DNA from: Nepenthes gracilis
Lineage: Eukaryota > Streptophyta > Magnoliopsida > Caryophyllales > Nepenthaceae
Direction of reading: 5' to 3'
Length of the DNA stretch: 64,000 nucleotides
Assembly: GCA_033239525.1 (NCBI GenBank)
Contig: BSYO01000013.1
Location: 10,130,501 to 10,194,500 of the forward strand
How positions within the stretch are numbered: the first letter of the stretch is position 1; each line of letters starts with the position of its first letter. This document shows, piece after piece, positions 25,469-36,123 of the stretch. The notes beneath the pieces are model-generated. The model worked only from the letters and a program-made list of their open reading frames with translations. It had not been told where the DNA came from and ran no database searches. Both the position numbers and the translations under genes were made by a program.

Positions 25469-26250
25469 ATGAAGGACTTGGGACCAATGAATCAAATTCT
25501 GGGTATCAGAATATTTTGCAACTACAAGGCAAAGAGATTATGGATGTCACAAGAAAACTACGTGGAAAATGTGCTCCAACGCTTCAACATGAATAAGTCC
25601 AAACCGGTGAGTACTCCGCTAGCGAGTCATTCCAGATTAAGTAGTCGGCAGTGTCTGACATCGGATGATGAAAAAGCTAGCATGAGAAGCGTATCCTACT
25701 CGTCGGCTGTGGGAAGTTTGATGTACGCTATGGTCTGTACTAGGCCGGACATTGTGCATGCTGGCGGCACAGTTAGCCGATTTCTATCAAATCCTGGTAA
25801 GCAGCATTGGTCAGCAGTGAAGTGGATACTGATATATCTCCGGAGGACTTCTAAAATGTGTTTGTGTTTTGGAAGTGACAAACCTCTGTTGGTTAGATAC
25901 ACTGATGCTGATATGGCCAGTGATATTGACTCCTAAAAGTCTACTTCAGGATATCTGGTCAAATTTGCTAGAGGAGCTGTTTCTTGGCAGTCGAAACTGC
26001 AGAAATGCATTACTCTTTCAACCACTGAGGTAGAATTCATTACTATGACTGAGGTCAGCAAGGAGATGCTGTGGATGAAGAAATTCATCCCAGAACTTGG
26101 TTTTGAACAAAAGTACGTGGTACTTTGTGATAGCTAAAGTGCTATACATCTCTGTAGGAACTCCTTACTCCACTCAAGATCGAAACATATTGATATTCGA
26201 TATCATTGAGTGAGAGATGTTATTAACACGGGACTGCTGTCACTAGAAAA
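25469..26250 (+). pseudogene. Element B RT C-terminus and RNase H, broken
   Basis: The frame 25469-25934 begins MKDLGPMNQILGIRI, which follows the RT palm in copia elements, then CTRPDIVHAGGTVSRFLSNPG and YTDADMASD with the first RNase H Asp. A TAA at 25934 interrupts it. The frame resumes with STSGYLVKFARGAVSWQSKLQK, the Glu in TTEVEF, and RSKHIDIRYH near 26200. The RNase H would degrade RNA from the RNA-DNA hybrid. Confidence 0.87.
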
Positions 26251-26360
26251 AGTCTGAACTAAGGAAAATGGGTCAAACATAATGACCAAGATACTATCAA
26301 AGGGAAAGCTTGAAGCTTGTTGCAGTATGGCTAAACTGATGGATTTAGTTCCCCCACGGT

Positions 26361-26374
26361 CGTGAGGGGAAGTT
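26361..26374 (+). other. Element B polypurine tract
   Basis: CGTGAGGGGAAGTT directly precedes the 3' LTR start TGTTAGG at 26375. This is the usual position of the plus-strand primer. Confidence 0.8.
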
Positions 26375-27297
26375 TGTTAGGACTTTAGATCACTCTTGTT
26401 GGGAAGTGGCCGGAATGGAAGAAGGCCGAAGTGGGGTGTTCACTTGGAGCCGGCAATAATGGAAGAAGGCCTTAGTGGTGTTCGCTTGGCCGGAATGGAA
26501 GAACGCCTGAGTGGTGTTTGCTCGGCCGGAATGGAAGAAGGCCGGAGTGGTGTTCGCTTGGCCAGAATGAAAGAAGGTCAGAGTGGTTTTCACTTGGCCG
26601 GAATGGAGGAAGGTCGGAGTGGTTTTGATTTGGCCGGAACAGAGGAAGATCTGGAATGAAACTTCTGGAGAGCTTTACAAGACCGGAGAAGTGAAGACTT
26701 ACCGAGTGATAAAGTCACAAGGAAGATCAACTACTAATGACGAAGGACAGCCTGTCTGAAAAGGCTAACCTACAAAGCCTACGTAGACAACAGACTTTGC
26801 AAATAAAGAAGTTGACTTTTAGAGCTGGCAGCCGTTTTGCAGAGCCGGTCAACTGCTCCCGACAAGAAGGACATGCAGAGTAGGTGGCAGGCTTTGCAGT
26901 ACACGCCACCACCTTGTAGAAGCAGAAGGTCACCAAGAGCACATGTGTATATATGTGTGTATGCTGTGTGAAGAAGGTGAGAGATTGTCAGCAGTGAGTG
27001 GGGAAAGAGAAAAACAAAGAGAGAATACAAGGAATCGCCATTTTTGCTCTTGTATTCTGCTCTTACTCTATTTTTAGCTCTGCAAGGGCTTGTGTAGTCA
27101 GGGTTTTTGTAACCAAATTTACATAATAAAATTGTTTACGGATTAAGTATCCCGTGGTTTTTTCTTCTTATTCAAAAGAGGGTTTCCATGTAAAAATGGG
27201 TGTTCTAATTCTCTCCTATCTCTTTATTGTGCGAATGTATACCTATCATCTTTGTCTTCTCGGTTTCACTGACTGACCGGCATTCTCTTCCCCAACA
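26375..27297 (+). repeat. Element B 3' LTR (923 bp) with about seven copies of the 36-bp repeat
   Basis: It is homologous to 21530-22335 throughout. The main length difference (117 bp) lies in the repeat block at about 26397-26650, where about seven units occur instead of four. The right end TTCCCCAACA is followed by the TTTGG duplication. Confidence 0.93.
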
Positions 27298-27643
27298 TTT
27301 GGCAAGTGGTCATCTATCCCCCTCCTAGAACCTTCTATGTCCCTTCATGTGACTTGGTTGGTGGCTGAGCTCTTTGTCTGAATATCCTTCACCAGCTTGG
27401 CAGACGATTGAGTTGCTGGGAGAAACCCCCTTTAGTTGTACAGTTATTTTCACTCCACACCATCTTCTTCTGCACTACACCCTGCCAATAGCCTCTCAGC
27501 TCTATAGTTTCCTTCCTCCCATAAGATCGTTGTTTTTTTCTTCGTATGAGACTTCTTCATCTTCTCGTTTGAGATCTATATTATTATTTGTATTATTTTT
27601 TTTATTATATTTCTCTTTATTTAAAAAAAATGAAATTGTTACA
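27298..27643 (-). repeat. Element A 3' LTR, proximal part
   Basis: It begins on the minus strand TGTAACAATTTC at 27643 and continues into 21529 across element B. The first five plus-strand bases (TTTGG) are the B target duplication. It aligns with 32351-32477 and 34454-34671 of the 5' LTR. Confidence 0.9.
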
Positions 27644-27660
27644 AAACTCTCCCCTTAAAG
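27644..27660 (-). other. Element A polypurine tract
   Basis: The minus strand reads CTTTAAGGGGAGAGTTT immediately before the LTR start. This is the normal plus-strand priming position for gypsy elements. Confidence 0.8.
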
Positions 27661-30600
27661 CATCTTATCCTCAAGGTAGGGATATTTGAGACGAAGGGAA
27701 CACAATGGTTCCTAGGTATTGTCCTGCTCTAGAAATCCAGCTCACTCAACAAGTACCTCAACAACTTCCCTCCCACCAATTTTCCAATTTTGCCTTCCTA
27801 TGACCTTCTCTGCTTCAGGTAGTAGTTCCCCTTCAGTGCCTAGGGGAGGAATCATTGGAATCACATCAGATCTGAGCCGAATTTGCCTCTTTAGAGTCAA
27901 AAATGGAAAACACAGTGAATCCGTGCAAAAAGTAGAAGTTCTAGTCGATAAGCCACAAATTCCACTTTTTCAATAATTTTCTAAGGCCCAAAAATTGAGC
28001 TAACTTGATGTTCCTTGTGAAAGACGATGATTTTGGAAGTATGGTTGCAGACAAAGATAAACGAGATCGCCCACCTAAAACACCGTTTTCTCTTCAGTGC
28101 TTATCATATTGTGTTTTCTTCCTTGACTGTGCCCTCTCTAACTATCCTTTCAGAAGAGCTAGAAGTTGATCTCTGGATCTCAACTTTTCCTCCATGGCCA
28201 CATTAGTTGTGGTTCCCATGATAAAACAAGCTATTTCAGGGGTGCCTTCCATAGACTACTTTGAAAGAGGTAACCCCTATTGAAGAATGAATGCCGGTGT
28301 TATACCACCATTCTATCACTGATATCCATTTCGCCCAAATTTTACGCTTATTACTCACAACAATACCTTAGATACTGCTTTAGGCTCTTGTTAACTATTT
28401 TAATTTGGCCATCGGTCTAAGGGTGATAGGTCGTGCTAAACTATATTTGAGTGCCTTTTAACTTAAAAGAGCTCCCTCCAAAAAGAACCAGTGAAAATCG
28501 AGTCTCAATCATTTATGATAATACATGGTATTCCATGAAGTTTGACAATGTGATTTAGGAATAAATGGGCGACTTTTATAGCCGTGTATGGCTAGGTTAA
28601 GTTAATAAAATGCACATATTTGGTTAATCTGCTCACCAAAACTAGGATATTGTTAAACCCTTGGGAAGTGGGAAGTCCCTCTATGAAGGGTGTTCAGGAA
28701 TGGGTAAGGGCCGGAACAGGCTGAGAGGTTTTAAGGGTTCAATTTGGGCCTACTAGCAAATTTGACATTCCCTTGCAAATTTCATAATGTCTTTCCTCAT
28801 ATCCTTCCAATGGAAGTCTGCCTTGGCACAACTTAGGGCTTTTTGATACCCTGAGTAGTCCCCAATTGGACTACTATGGATCCATTTGAGGATTGGTTGC
28901 CTGATTCCCTAACTCTTCCCTAGGACAATTCTCCCTTTTTTAGACATCCATTAAGTTGAGAATCATGGTCAAGGGAAGAGTCCCTAGACTGCAACCGTTG
29001 GACATAAGTCTAGATATCGGAGTCGGTCATATAAACATTCTTCAGCTCCTCTATTGAGTCCGGATAAGGGTAAGACAACATCATCAAAATCAAAACTCCC
29101 TCTTTCCTTAATAAGACATCCGCCACGTGTTTTTCTCTCTCCTCGTATTCTATAATAAAATCATACCCCAAAAGTTTGGAAATCCAATTTTGTTGTAATG
29201 GAGTACTAATCTTCTATTCCAATAAGAATTTCAGGCTTTATCGGTCTATTTTGACAAGAAACACTTGCCCCTTTAGTAACAACCTCCATTTCCTTATAGC
29301 CATGACTAAGGACAATAACTCCTTTTGTAAGTTGATAGGAGTAAGGTCTTCCCTTTCTTCAAAGTCTTACTAAAATAGGCAATCAGCCTCTGCTCCTGCA
29401 CAAGCACAGCTCCCAAACCTACCCCGGATGCATCACATTCAATTATAAATTTTTTGATAAAATCTAGCAAGGCTAAAACAAGTGGCCAAGAAACTGTTTC
29501 TTTTAGTTGTTTAAAAGCTTCCTCAGAATTCATCCATCCACTTGAAGGAATCCTTCTTAAGCAAAGTCAGGAGTAGGGCTGCAATCAACCCGTAATTTTC
29601 AAATAAATTTCTTACAATACCCGATTAACTGCAAAAAAACTCCTAAAGGATCTGATAGTCTCAAGTGGTTTCCAAACTTAACATGGCCAACACCTTGGAG
29701 GGGTCAGTTATAACCCCTTCTTTGGAAATTAGATGCCCTAAATATTCAACTTCCTTGCAATAAAACTTACACTTATTCAGCTTAGCAAAAAGTTGATAAA
29801 CCTCTAAGGTTTGCAGCACCCTTTTCAAATGTATCTCGCTGGCTTCCTTAGTCAGGATATAAATTAAAATATGATCAAAGAAAATTAGCACAAATCTTCT
29901 TAAGAATGGCTGAAAAATCTTGTTCATTAGGCCTTGAAAAGTAGTTTAGGCATTGGTAAACTCAAACGGCATTACGAGAAATTCATCATTACGAGAAATT
30001 CATAATGACCATCATGAATCCGAAAGGCCGTTTTTGGAATATCATTTTCTCATCCTAATTTAATGGTATCCAAATCTCATATCCAATTTAGAAAATACAA
30101 TAGCCCCATGGAATTTGTCTAGTTACTCATCTATTACTAGAATAGGGTACTTATCTTGACAGTTTTACTATTCAATGCCCAGTAATCAATTCACGTCCTC
30201 CAGCTACAATCTGCCTTTCAAACCAACAAAACGGGCAATGAAAATAGGCTTTGACTATGCCAAATGAGCCTTGATTAGAGCAAATTCCTTTACAAACCTT
30301 TCAATCTCACTCTTATAGTAATAAGGGTATCGATAAAACTGTACACTAACCGGATTTGTGTCATCCTTTAGTACAATCTGATGCTCATCATGATCTCAAC
30401 TCGGAGGTAGTCCTTTAGGCTTCTGGAAGACCTTTGAGAATTGTTGCATTATCTCCTGCACCTTCCCTGGTGGAGAAGTTTCTGTTGACCTTGAGAATCA
30501 AGGAGCTTCAATACCACTCCCTTGTTTTCACTTGTTAGACATACCTCCAGGCACTACCCTTCAGAATTGTATCCTCAGTTTTTAAGTACCTAAAAGACTA

Positions 30601-31880
30601 CCTCATGCCCCTTATGATTGACTTCCATACTCGAAGTAAGAACATTCCTCGTGACAGGTCCTAACGTAGCTGGCCACTAAATTCCCAGAATTGCATCACA
30701 GCCTCCTTGTGATAAGATCAAGAAGCTGATTGCAAACTGATGGCCTTGGACTTGCAGCTTTACATCCTTGCAAAACCCATCGCCCTGTACTAACTCTCCA
30801 TTCGCTATTTGTACTTGAACAATTGCAGGTTTAACCACATTCAACTTCAATATTTTTTTTTTTCAGCTTTGAATCTAAAAAATTGTGGGTGCTACCAGAA
30901 TCGATTAAAATCACCACCAAAACCCTTTTAATTCTACCTAGAACTCGCATGGTTTTGGTATGGGGGGTTCCGGTGATTGTATGAAGTGAAATTTAAGCTA
31001 ACAAATTTCCCTCTTCCTCGGCTTCTGGAGTATTAGTGTTGAATGACCCTTGCTCGAAGCCTACCTCTTCTAGATCAAAATGCTGCATGACTTCGACCAC
31101 AAAGAGTTTTGGAGCCATGTATTTGTGCCACGAGCTCCACTTTTTGTCACAATTATAGCATAACCCTCGTGCTCATCTCTCTTTCATTTGAGCAGGTGAG
31201 ATCGGATCTATTAACATCTCCAGTTTGGTAGTATCTCTATTCAAGCTCGTTGGGCCAGTAGGGGAGTAATGACTTGCATTCCCTCCGGTGGAGGCCATCT
31301 GACCATATTACTTCTTCTCTAGCTCTTGATAAACTCATCCTGAATTTGAGCCATCCTGAAGGCTTGGTGGAGGGATTTGGGAATTCAGTAGTTTTATTGA
31401 AAACCTAATTTCATCCTTTAGACTCCCTAGGAAACAGCTCAACCTACTCTAGGCAGTCAAATCCCTCAATCTATTAGTAATAACCTCAAATTAAGTCTTG
31501 TAGTCAGCCAAAACGCCAGTTTGTCACAACTTTTGTAATAACTCCATGGGATCTTTGTACACCATGCTACCAAATCAAGTTAGTAGAGCTTGAGAAAACA
31601 TTTCCCAATCCCAGGACTCCCCAGCTTCCTCAGCAGCCTGAAACCACACCAGAGCCTCGCCTTCCTTATAGAATGAGGGTATTAATATTTTCTGCTGTTC
31701 TAGAGTCTGATGAAATTGGCAAAACTGTTTTGTCTTGTAGATCCACCCGTTGAGATTTTCACCATCAAATCTGGAAAGTCGATTTTAACATTTTGGTAGA
31801 CATTGATTCCATGTTGCCCCCTCATTCCCCTTGGATTAGTGGAGCCAATAGGGCTAGGGGTTGAGTTGTGAGTTGGGCAG
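27661..31880 (-). pseudogene. Element A gag-pol, chromovirus-like, decayed
   Basis: Read on the minus strand in order: gag (KIDFPDLMVKISTGG near 31770, later WFQAAEEAGESWDWEMFSQALL near 31640); a zinc knuckle near 31125-31170 (CYNCDKKWSSWHKY, last Cys replaced by Tyr); protease near 30885-30925 (VVILIDSGSTHNFLDS, active Asp intact); RT near 30420-29660; RNase H near 29530-29306 (FIIECDASGVGLGAVL, YFSKTLK); integrase near 29100-28000; and a chromodomain-like tail near 27700-27765 (VEVLVE then AGFLEQDNT). The RT active box reads RRFVLIFFDHILIY, so the second catalytic Asp is His. Stops and frameshifts are spread throughout. The gene order protease-RT-RNase H-integrase is that of Ty3/gypsy, and the tail suggests the chromovirus branch. 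Confidence 0.9.
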
Positions 31881-31888
31881 CCAGAATG

Positions 31889-31899
31889 GTCTGATACCA
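31889..31899 (-). other. Element A primer-binding site
   Basis: The minus strand reads TGGTATCAGAC next to the LTR end. It matches the plant initiator tRNA-Met type site. Confidence 0.8.
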
Positions 31900-31900
31900 A

Positions 31901-32477
31901 TAGTAGCAACACCTTATCAATTGAAGAATGACCAATGTAAATTCTAAAGACTTGAAGCTTCCAATTGCAAGAGTGTGAAACAGGAACAAAAAACAACTAA
32001 GGAGCACCAATTCGAGAAGGGAGCTAATCTCCAACAGATGCTACTCAGATAAGTTTTTCCATGATATCCTCTCCTCTTCCCCAGATAACCTATTCATAGA
32101 ATTCTTAATATATTTCCTACCAACTAACAGAATTATTCTTGATGCAGATAATAAAAAAAAGTTAAAGAAAAATAATAGGGATCGGCTGCTGGGAATTGAT
32201 TCACATCTGAACTGATTTGCGATGCCCCATGTGCCCGCTCCGCTTCTATATGTGTCTAGTGCTTGCTCTATTTGGACGATTGAGATCTTCCCATCTAGAC
32301 GGCCCCTCTCATGCCATCTGCCCCCTTTCTAGAATTATCTATGCTCCTTCACATGCTTTGGCAAGAGGCCATCTATCCCCCTTCTAGAACCTTCAGTGAC
32401 CCTTCACGTGCCTTGGCAAGTGGCTGAGCTCTTTGGCTAAATACTCTTCATCAACTTGGTAGATGATCAGGTGGCTG
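31901..32477 (-). repeat. Element A 5' LTR, distal part
   Basis: It aligns with 21063-21529 and the first part of 27298-27643. It contains the uninterrupted version of the B insertion site (CATGCTTTGGCAAG). It is cut at 32477 by solo LTR C, whose GGCTG duplication occupies 32473-32477. Confidence 0.9.
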
Positions 32478-32797
32478 TATCATGACCCCAACATGAGCAA
32501 GCAATATTAATGATATCAAACATAAGAATTATCCATAAATAATCACTATCCAATAACTAAAACTTGGTTGAGCATTACATACTAATACCATAAGTAATAT
32601 AATTAAATCACAAATTGCAGCGACCATAATGACCAAACTACATCGGCTGGCCTTGAAATGATATTGTACTTGTTCAATCTATAAATATCTATAAGAAAAA
32701 AGTATCTAACCAAAAGACTCAATATATCATAGCTGAAAACCGTATATGATATTCATTTTGGCTCACTAGCACAAAATAACAAACTATAGAACTCAAT

Positions 32798-32832
<35 letters not shown>

Positions 32833-34453
32833 AGCACAATTCATAAAACCTAACAGTCCTTAATATAAGAATTACAAATAAACAAAAATTTTCATCAATC
32901 CTCTATTCATACCCTGCAAGAATCCACGAGCCGCTAATCTGAAAGGGGCTTCAAAAATATTTGCAAAAAGTGAACTCAATACTCAGCAAAGTGCATATAT
33001 ATATATATATATATATATATTAGTCAAATAGATGGAACGTCAGAAAAACATAAATTATATGCAAAAATCCAATTTTTGTTAAATATGTTCCAAGCCATGA
33101 CATCATACAAACAGTTCAGAATATATGAATATTCAAAACATGCAAATCGTACGAAAACATCATAATACCAAACATATAATGTGTCCATAAAACATGAAGT
33201 TTGAAGAATCGCATCGAAAATATACAAAAATTTCAAAACGCAAAAATATCTAGAAAACATAAAAATACAATGCATGTCAAAATATAACAATCACAATCAT
33301 GTAAAGATATTATAATGAAGAACCTATGACTCACACACCACCTAATTAAAAGGCCAATTTTAAAGAACAGATTTACTGTAAGAGGATAAACTACTATTCA
33401 AGGCTCATAGGTAAGTCATCTACATTACACTATAAACGGAGTCAAATACTACTTCTTTTTCACTCATGGATGACAGATGTATTCCCTGAGTGCGCCTAAT
33501 ATATTAGGAATGTTCGAATATAAACCATCAATTCACTTACAATGGTTCTCATTTATCAAACGGATGACTCTATAACAAATATACAAAACTTGTCCACCCT
33601 CTAGGAAAAGTACAAGCTCAAATCATATTACAAAATAAAGTTCTTATAAAAGGCTTGCACAAAAATAACATGCAAGGTCAAATATTCAAATATTTTATGA
33701 TTTTCTTTATAATATTTCAATATCAAAATATACTCCTCAAAATACTAATGTATTTGGTAGAAGCAAATCTCAAAATATTTGGTAAAAACCAATGAAATTT
33801 CAAAATGTCCCGTGAAATACACAACATGCAACAATATGCAAAAAGCTAGGTATAAAAGGTAATATGTATATACAGAAGAAAAATCAAAAGATTTCAAAAA
33901 TAAACCAAAAAATAGGCTTATAGATACCTGTCTTAAACCGCAGATTCACAAGCTCTGTCACAAAATAGCTCCAAAATCCTTTCCTTCTCCTTCTCTCTAT
34001 TCTTCTTCCTCTTCTTCCCTTCTCTTTCACTCTCATTTTCCCACGTAAATGACGAAAATCAACTAAGGAAGCCTTTTATACCCAAATCAATCCACAAGCG
34101 CCAATCAAGCACACATCAGGCGCTATTCACAGCTATATGTGCGCACAAGCATTGTATCAAGAGCACACAAACGCTAACTATTCTGCACAAATCATGCATG
34201 AGCACCTCATATACATACCTCAAGCACGAATATTCTGCCTGAAGTACATACAAATGTGCCATCATGCGCACCTCATGGACGGAGTTTCTGCCGAAAATGT
34301 GCACATACGCTGCACTTACGTCAATCAGGTGCTAATCCATTTTCCTCAAAATTCAAATTTTCTCAAAAGTTTTGTTATATAATTATTTTTTATATGAACC
34401 CAATACACAATAATTACAACGTTATAAACATAAATTGAAAATCAGGTGTTATA
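32478..34453 (-). mobile_element. Element C: solo LTR of a Ty3/gypsy element inside A's 5' LTR
   Basis: On the minus strand C starts TATAACACCTGATTTTC and ends GGGGTCATGATA, the style of long gypsy LTRs. GGATG (34454-34458) and GGCTG (32473-32477) are the target duplication with one mismatch. A's other LTR shows the empty site as TTGCTGGGAGAAA (27412-27424). The body has no coding capacity, a TATA box (minus, 34073-34083) followed by a GA-rich leader, and two (AT)n runs (about 32805-32830 and 32995-33020). Both ends read TA rather than TG/CA, which fits one transition at each end. Only one LTR is present, so the element was probably lost by LTR-LTR recombination. Confidence 0.88.
34073..34083 (-). 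promoter_or_regulatory. TATA box of LTR C
   Basis: The minus strand reads GGGTATAAAAGGC. It is followed within about 60 bases by a GA-rich stretch, which would be the transcribed leader. Confidence 0.6.
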
Positions 34454-34671
34454 GGATGGGAGAACCCCCTAGGCTGGCTGGCTCTTTTCATGCCACACCA
34501 TATTCTGCTACACTTCACTTTGCCCTTAGCTTCTCAACTCTATTGTTGCCTTCCTCCCACAAGAGTTTTTTGCTTTCTTCTCCATCTAAGACTTCGTCAT
34601 TTCATCTGAGATCTATATTATTGTTATTATTATATTTTTTTATTTACAAAAAAAAAAAAGCAATTGTTACA
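34454..34671 (-). repeat. Element A 5' LTR, proximal part
   Basis: It begins on the minus strand TGTAACAATTGC at 34671 and aligns with 27415-27643. The first five plus-strand bases are the C target duplication. Confidence 0.9.
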
Positions 34672-34676
34672 CACCT
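34672..34676. repeat. Target-site duplication of element A, right copy (CACCT)
   Basis: It is an exact match to 21058-21062. Confidence 0.9.
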
Positions 34677-35748
34677 CCTATAAAGATGCACCTTTTGCCT
34701 AATAGCATTAATGCACAATATTTCTTAATAATAACTATTTTGCAGTTCTTAGTGTAACAAATAACCAAGTAAGAAAATAAAAGTTATTCTTCTAATTGAA
34801 GTTGCAATATTATCAAAAGGAAATTGTAGTTGTTCAGTTAGGCACAGAAGCTTGCTAGTTGAGTGTTGCGAGGCAATGAAGCTAGCTGAACTCTAAAATA
34901 GTCAAGTTTAGCAAGTTTTTGATCAAGTCAAAATTATTTCATATGACTTACACCACCACAACATAATGAAGAGGCTTGGATCGTCTACTGAATATGTGAA
35001 AAATAAGTATAGCAATAGAATACATGATGGAGAAACACATGCATCCAAAAGAACATGTAGATACATAAAGAGAAGATCCTAGCACTAGTTGGACAAACCA
35101 TTTATGAGATTAATATTAGGCAGTAAAAATTGTAATAGACATAACCAAAGCTATTCCTGTAATATGCTCTTTAGTGTATTCCTTTTACTGTACGCACTAT
35201 CATATTTTTATTGGATTAAAACTGGACTTAAACAAAGAAAGAAGAACCATTAGAAAAAAAAAATGACAGAAGACCTCAACCAAAAAGATGAAAAATATAG
35301 TGCCGATATTTCTCAACTACACATGACCTAACAAATCATACCACCATCAAGATGGCCTAAAAATCCAGGCATATGTAGCATATTCTATCTGATTCTGTCA
35401 CCAAGAATAGGGGTGATAACAATTATCATTAATTGGTGTCATTTCATCCATCAAAAAAGTAGAAGACAGAGAAACAAAATTTTGCACTCAACTTTCCTAT
35501 GCAGTAGAATACCATCCTAACCTTAACAAATAGCCCAGAAATGTAAGTTAAATGCAACCAAAAAAAAAAAAAATACAACAACAATAAGATAGACGAAGGA
35601 GAAACACATGAAGCCAAACACATTCAGGCTACTCTGAAAGCAGGGGAAAGATGTAAAATAAAGAAATTGAGAATTCATTTTAAGTCATATATGAGCAAAA
35701 AGAATCTATCACTAGAAGCTATGTAAACACACTATTGCAAAGATTTAC
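34677..35748 (-). other. Probable intron 1 of the MGSACC gene (T-rich on the minus strand)
   Basis: Directly after the donor CAG|GTAAAT at 35749/35748, the minus strand is T-rich with poly(T) runs and frequent stops in all frames, as plant introns are. Element A begins about 1.07 kb downstream of the donor. No acceptor-plus-exon was recognised before A, so A appears to have landed in this intron. Confidence 0.5.
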
Positions 35749-36076
35749 CTGAAGAGGATAATGCATGTAAGCCAACTCCCTCATAAGATGGAGAATTTTG
35801 AGACAGTGATGGCCCCAAATTCTCCACCGGCCTTTCTGAAGCAAAAATATTCCCTGTATCTGAACCTAAACAAGCATTCATCTCCATCCGGACATCCTTG
35901 TTTATTCTTCCACATGACTGATTTGTAGGATAATCAATTTCACCAGCCACACGCCGACGATTGTCCCATAGAAAGCTCCATGATGGAGAATGTCTGACAT
36001 TTCTATTCACACCTTCACCACTTCTGCTTTGGGGCAATGTTCTATCCCCTGAAGCAACACAACAGGCTGAACCCAT
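35749..36076 (-). CDS. First coding exon of a host gene starting MGSACC (probable RING-type E3 ligase family)
   Basis: The frame starts MGSACCVASGDRTLPQSRSG and runs 109 codons to a consensus 5' splice site (CTTCAG|GTAAAT). It contains NRNVRHSPSWSFLWDNRRRVAGEID, which I recall from the N-terminus of an uncharacterised plant family with a C-terminal RING domain; that family name is from memory. MG plus nearby Cys residues is a typical N-myristoylation and palmitoylation signal, suggesting membrane attachment. Without splicing, the frame would end eight codons later. The RING part was not found anywhere to the left in this window, so the gene is either split by element A and continues beyond 35 kb, or is a truncated copy. 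Codon use and GC content are clearly higher than in the surrounding DNA. Confidence 0.65.
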
Positions 36077-36086
36077 GCCTACTCAT

Positions 36087-36087
<1 letters not shown>

Positions 36088-36119
<32 letters not shown>
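36088..36119. repeat. (CA)n microsatellite in the probable 5' leader of the MGSACC gene
   Basis: Sixteen CA units lie 11 bases upstream of the ATG (minus strand), so they would be (TG)n in the transcript leader or just upstream of it. Confidence 0.85.

Positions 36120-36123
<4 letters not shown>

Larger units (their letters stand above)
21530..27297 (+). mobile_element. Element B: Ty1/copia LTR retrotransposon (Tork/TNT1-like), inserted in A's 3' LTR
   Basis: B starts TGTTGGGACTTTAG and ends TTCCCCAACA, with TTTGG on both sides (21525-21529 and 27298-27302). The uninterrupted site is seen in A's other LTR as CATGCTTTGGCAAG (near 32351-32366), which confirms a clean insertion. The 5' LTR is 21530-22335 and the 3' LTR 26375-27297. 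The primer site is at 22338, and the purine tract GTGAGGGGAAG ends just before the 3' LTR. The gene order gag, protease, integrase, RT, RNase H is the Ty1/copia order. All genes are broken. Confidence 0.95.
21063..34671 (-). mobile_element. Element A: Ty3/gypsy LTR retrotransposon, chromovirus-like, carrying nested B and C
   Basis: A lies on the minus strand. Its LTRs begin TGTAACAATT (at 34671 and 27643) and end near GGTGTTGCTACA (21063 and about 31901). Each LTR is broken by a later insertion: the 3' LTR by copia element B, the 5' LTR by solo LTR C. With the insertions set aside, each LTR is about 800 bp. The primer site TGGTATCAG (complement of 31891-31899) matches initiator tRNA-Met usage, and a purine tract precedes the 3' LTR. 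CACCT flanks both outer ends exactly. The internal region is one decayed gag-pol. The two LTRs differ visibly, so the insertion is not recent. Confidence 0.93.

Noticed and set aside
26396..26659. Open frame encoding 12-residue repeats
   Set aside because: It is a translation of the 36-bp LTR minisatellite of B; the equivalent 5' LTR stretch has a different count and sits before the promoter.
34137..34382. 81-codon open frame in LTR C
   Set aside because: It lies in the U3 of a solo LTR on the opposite strand to its promoter, without motifs.
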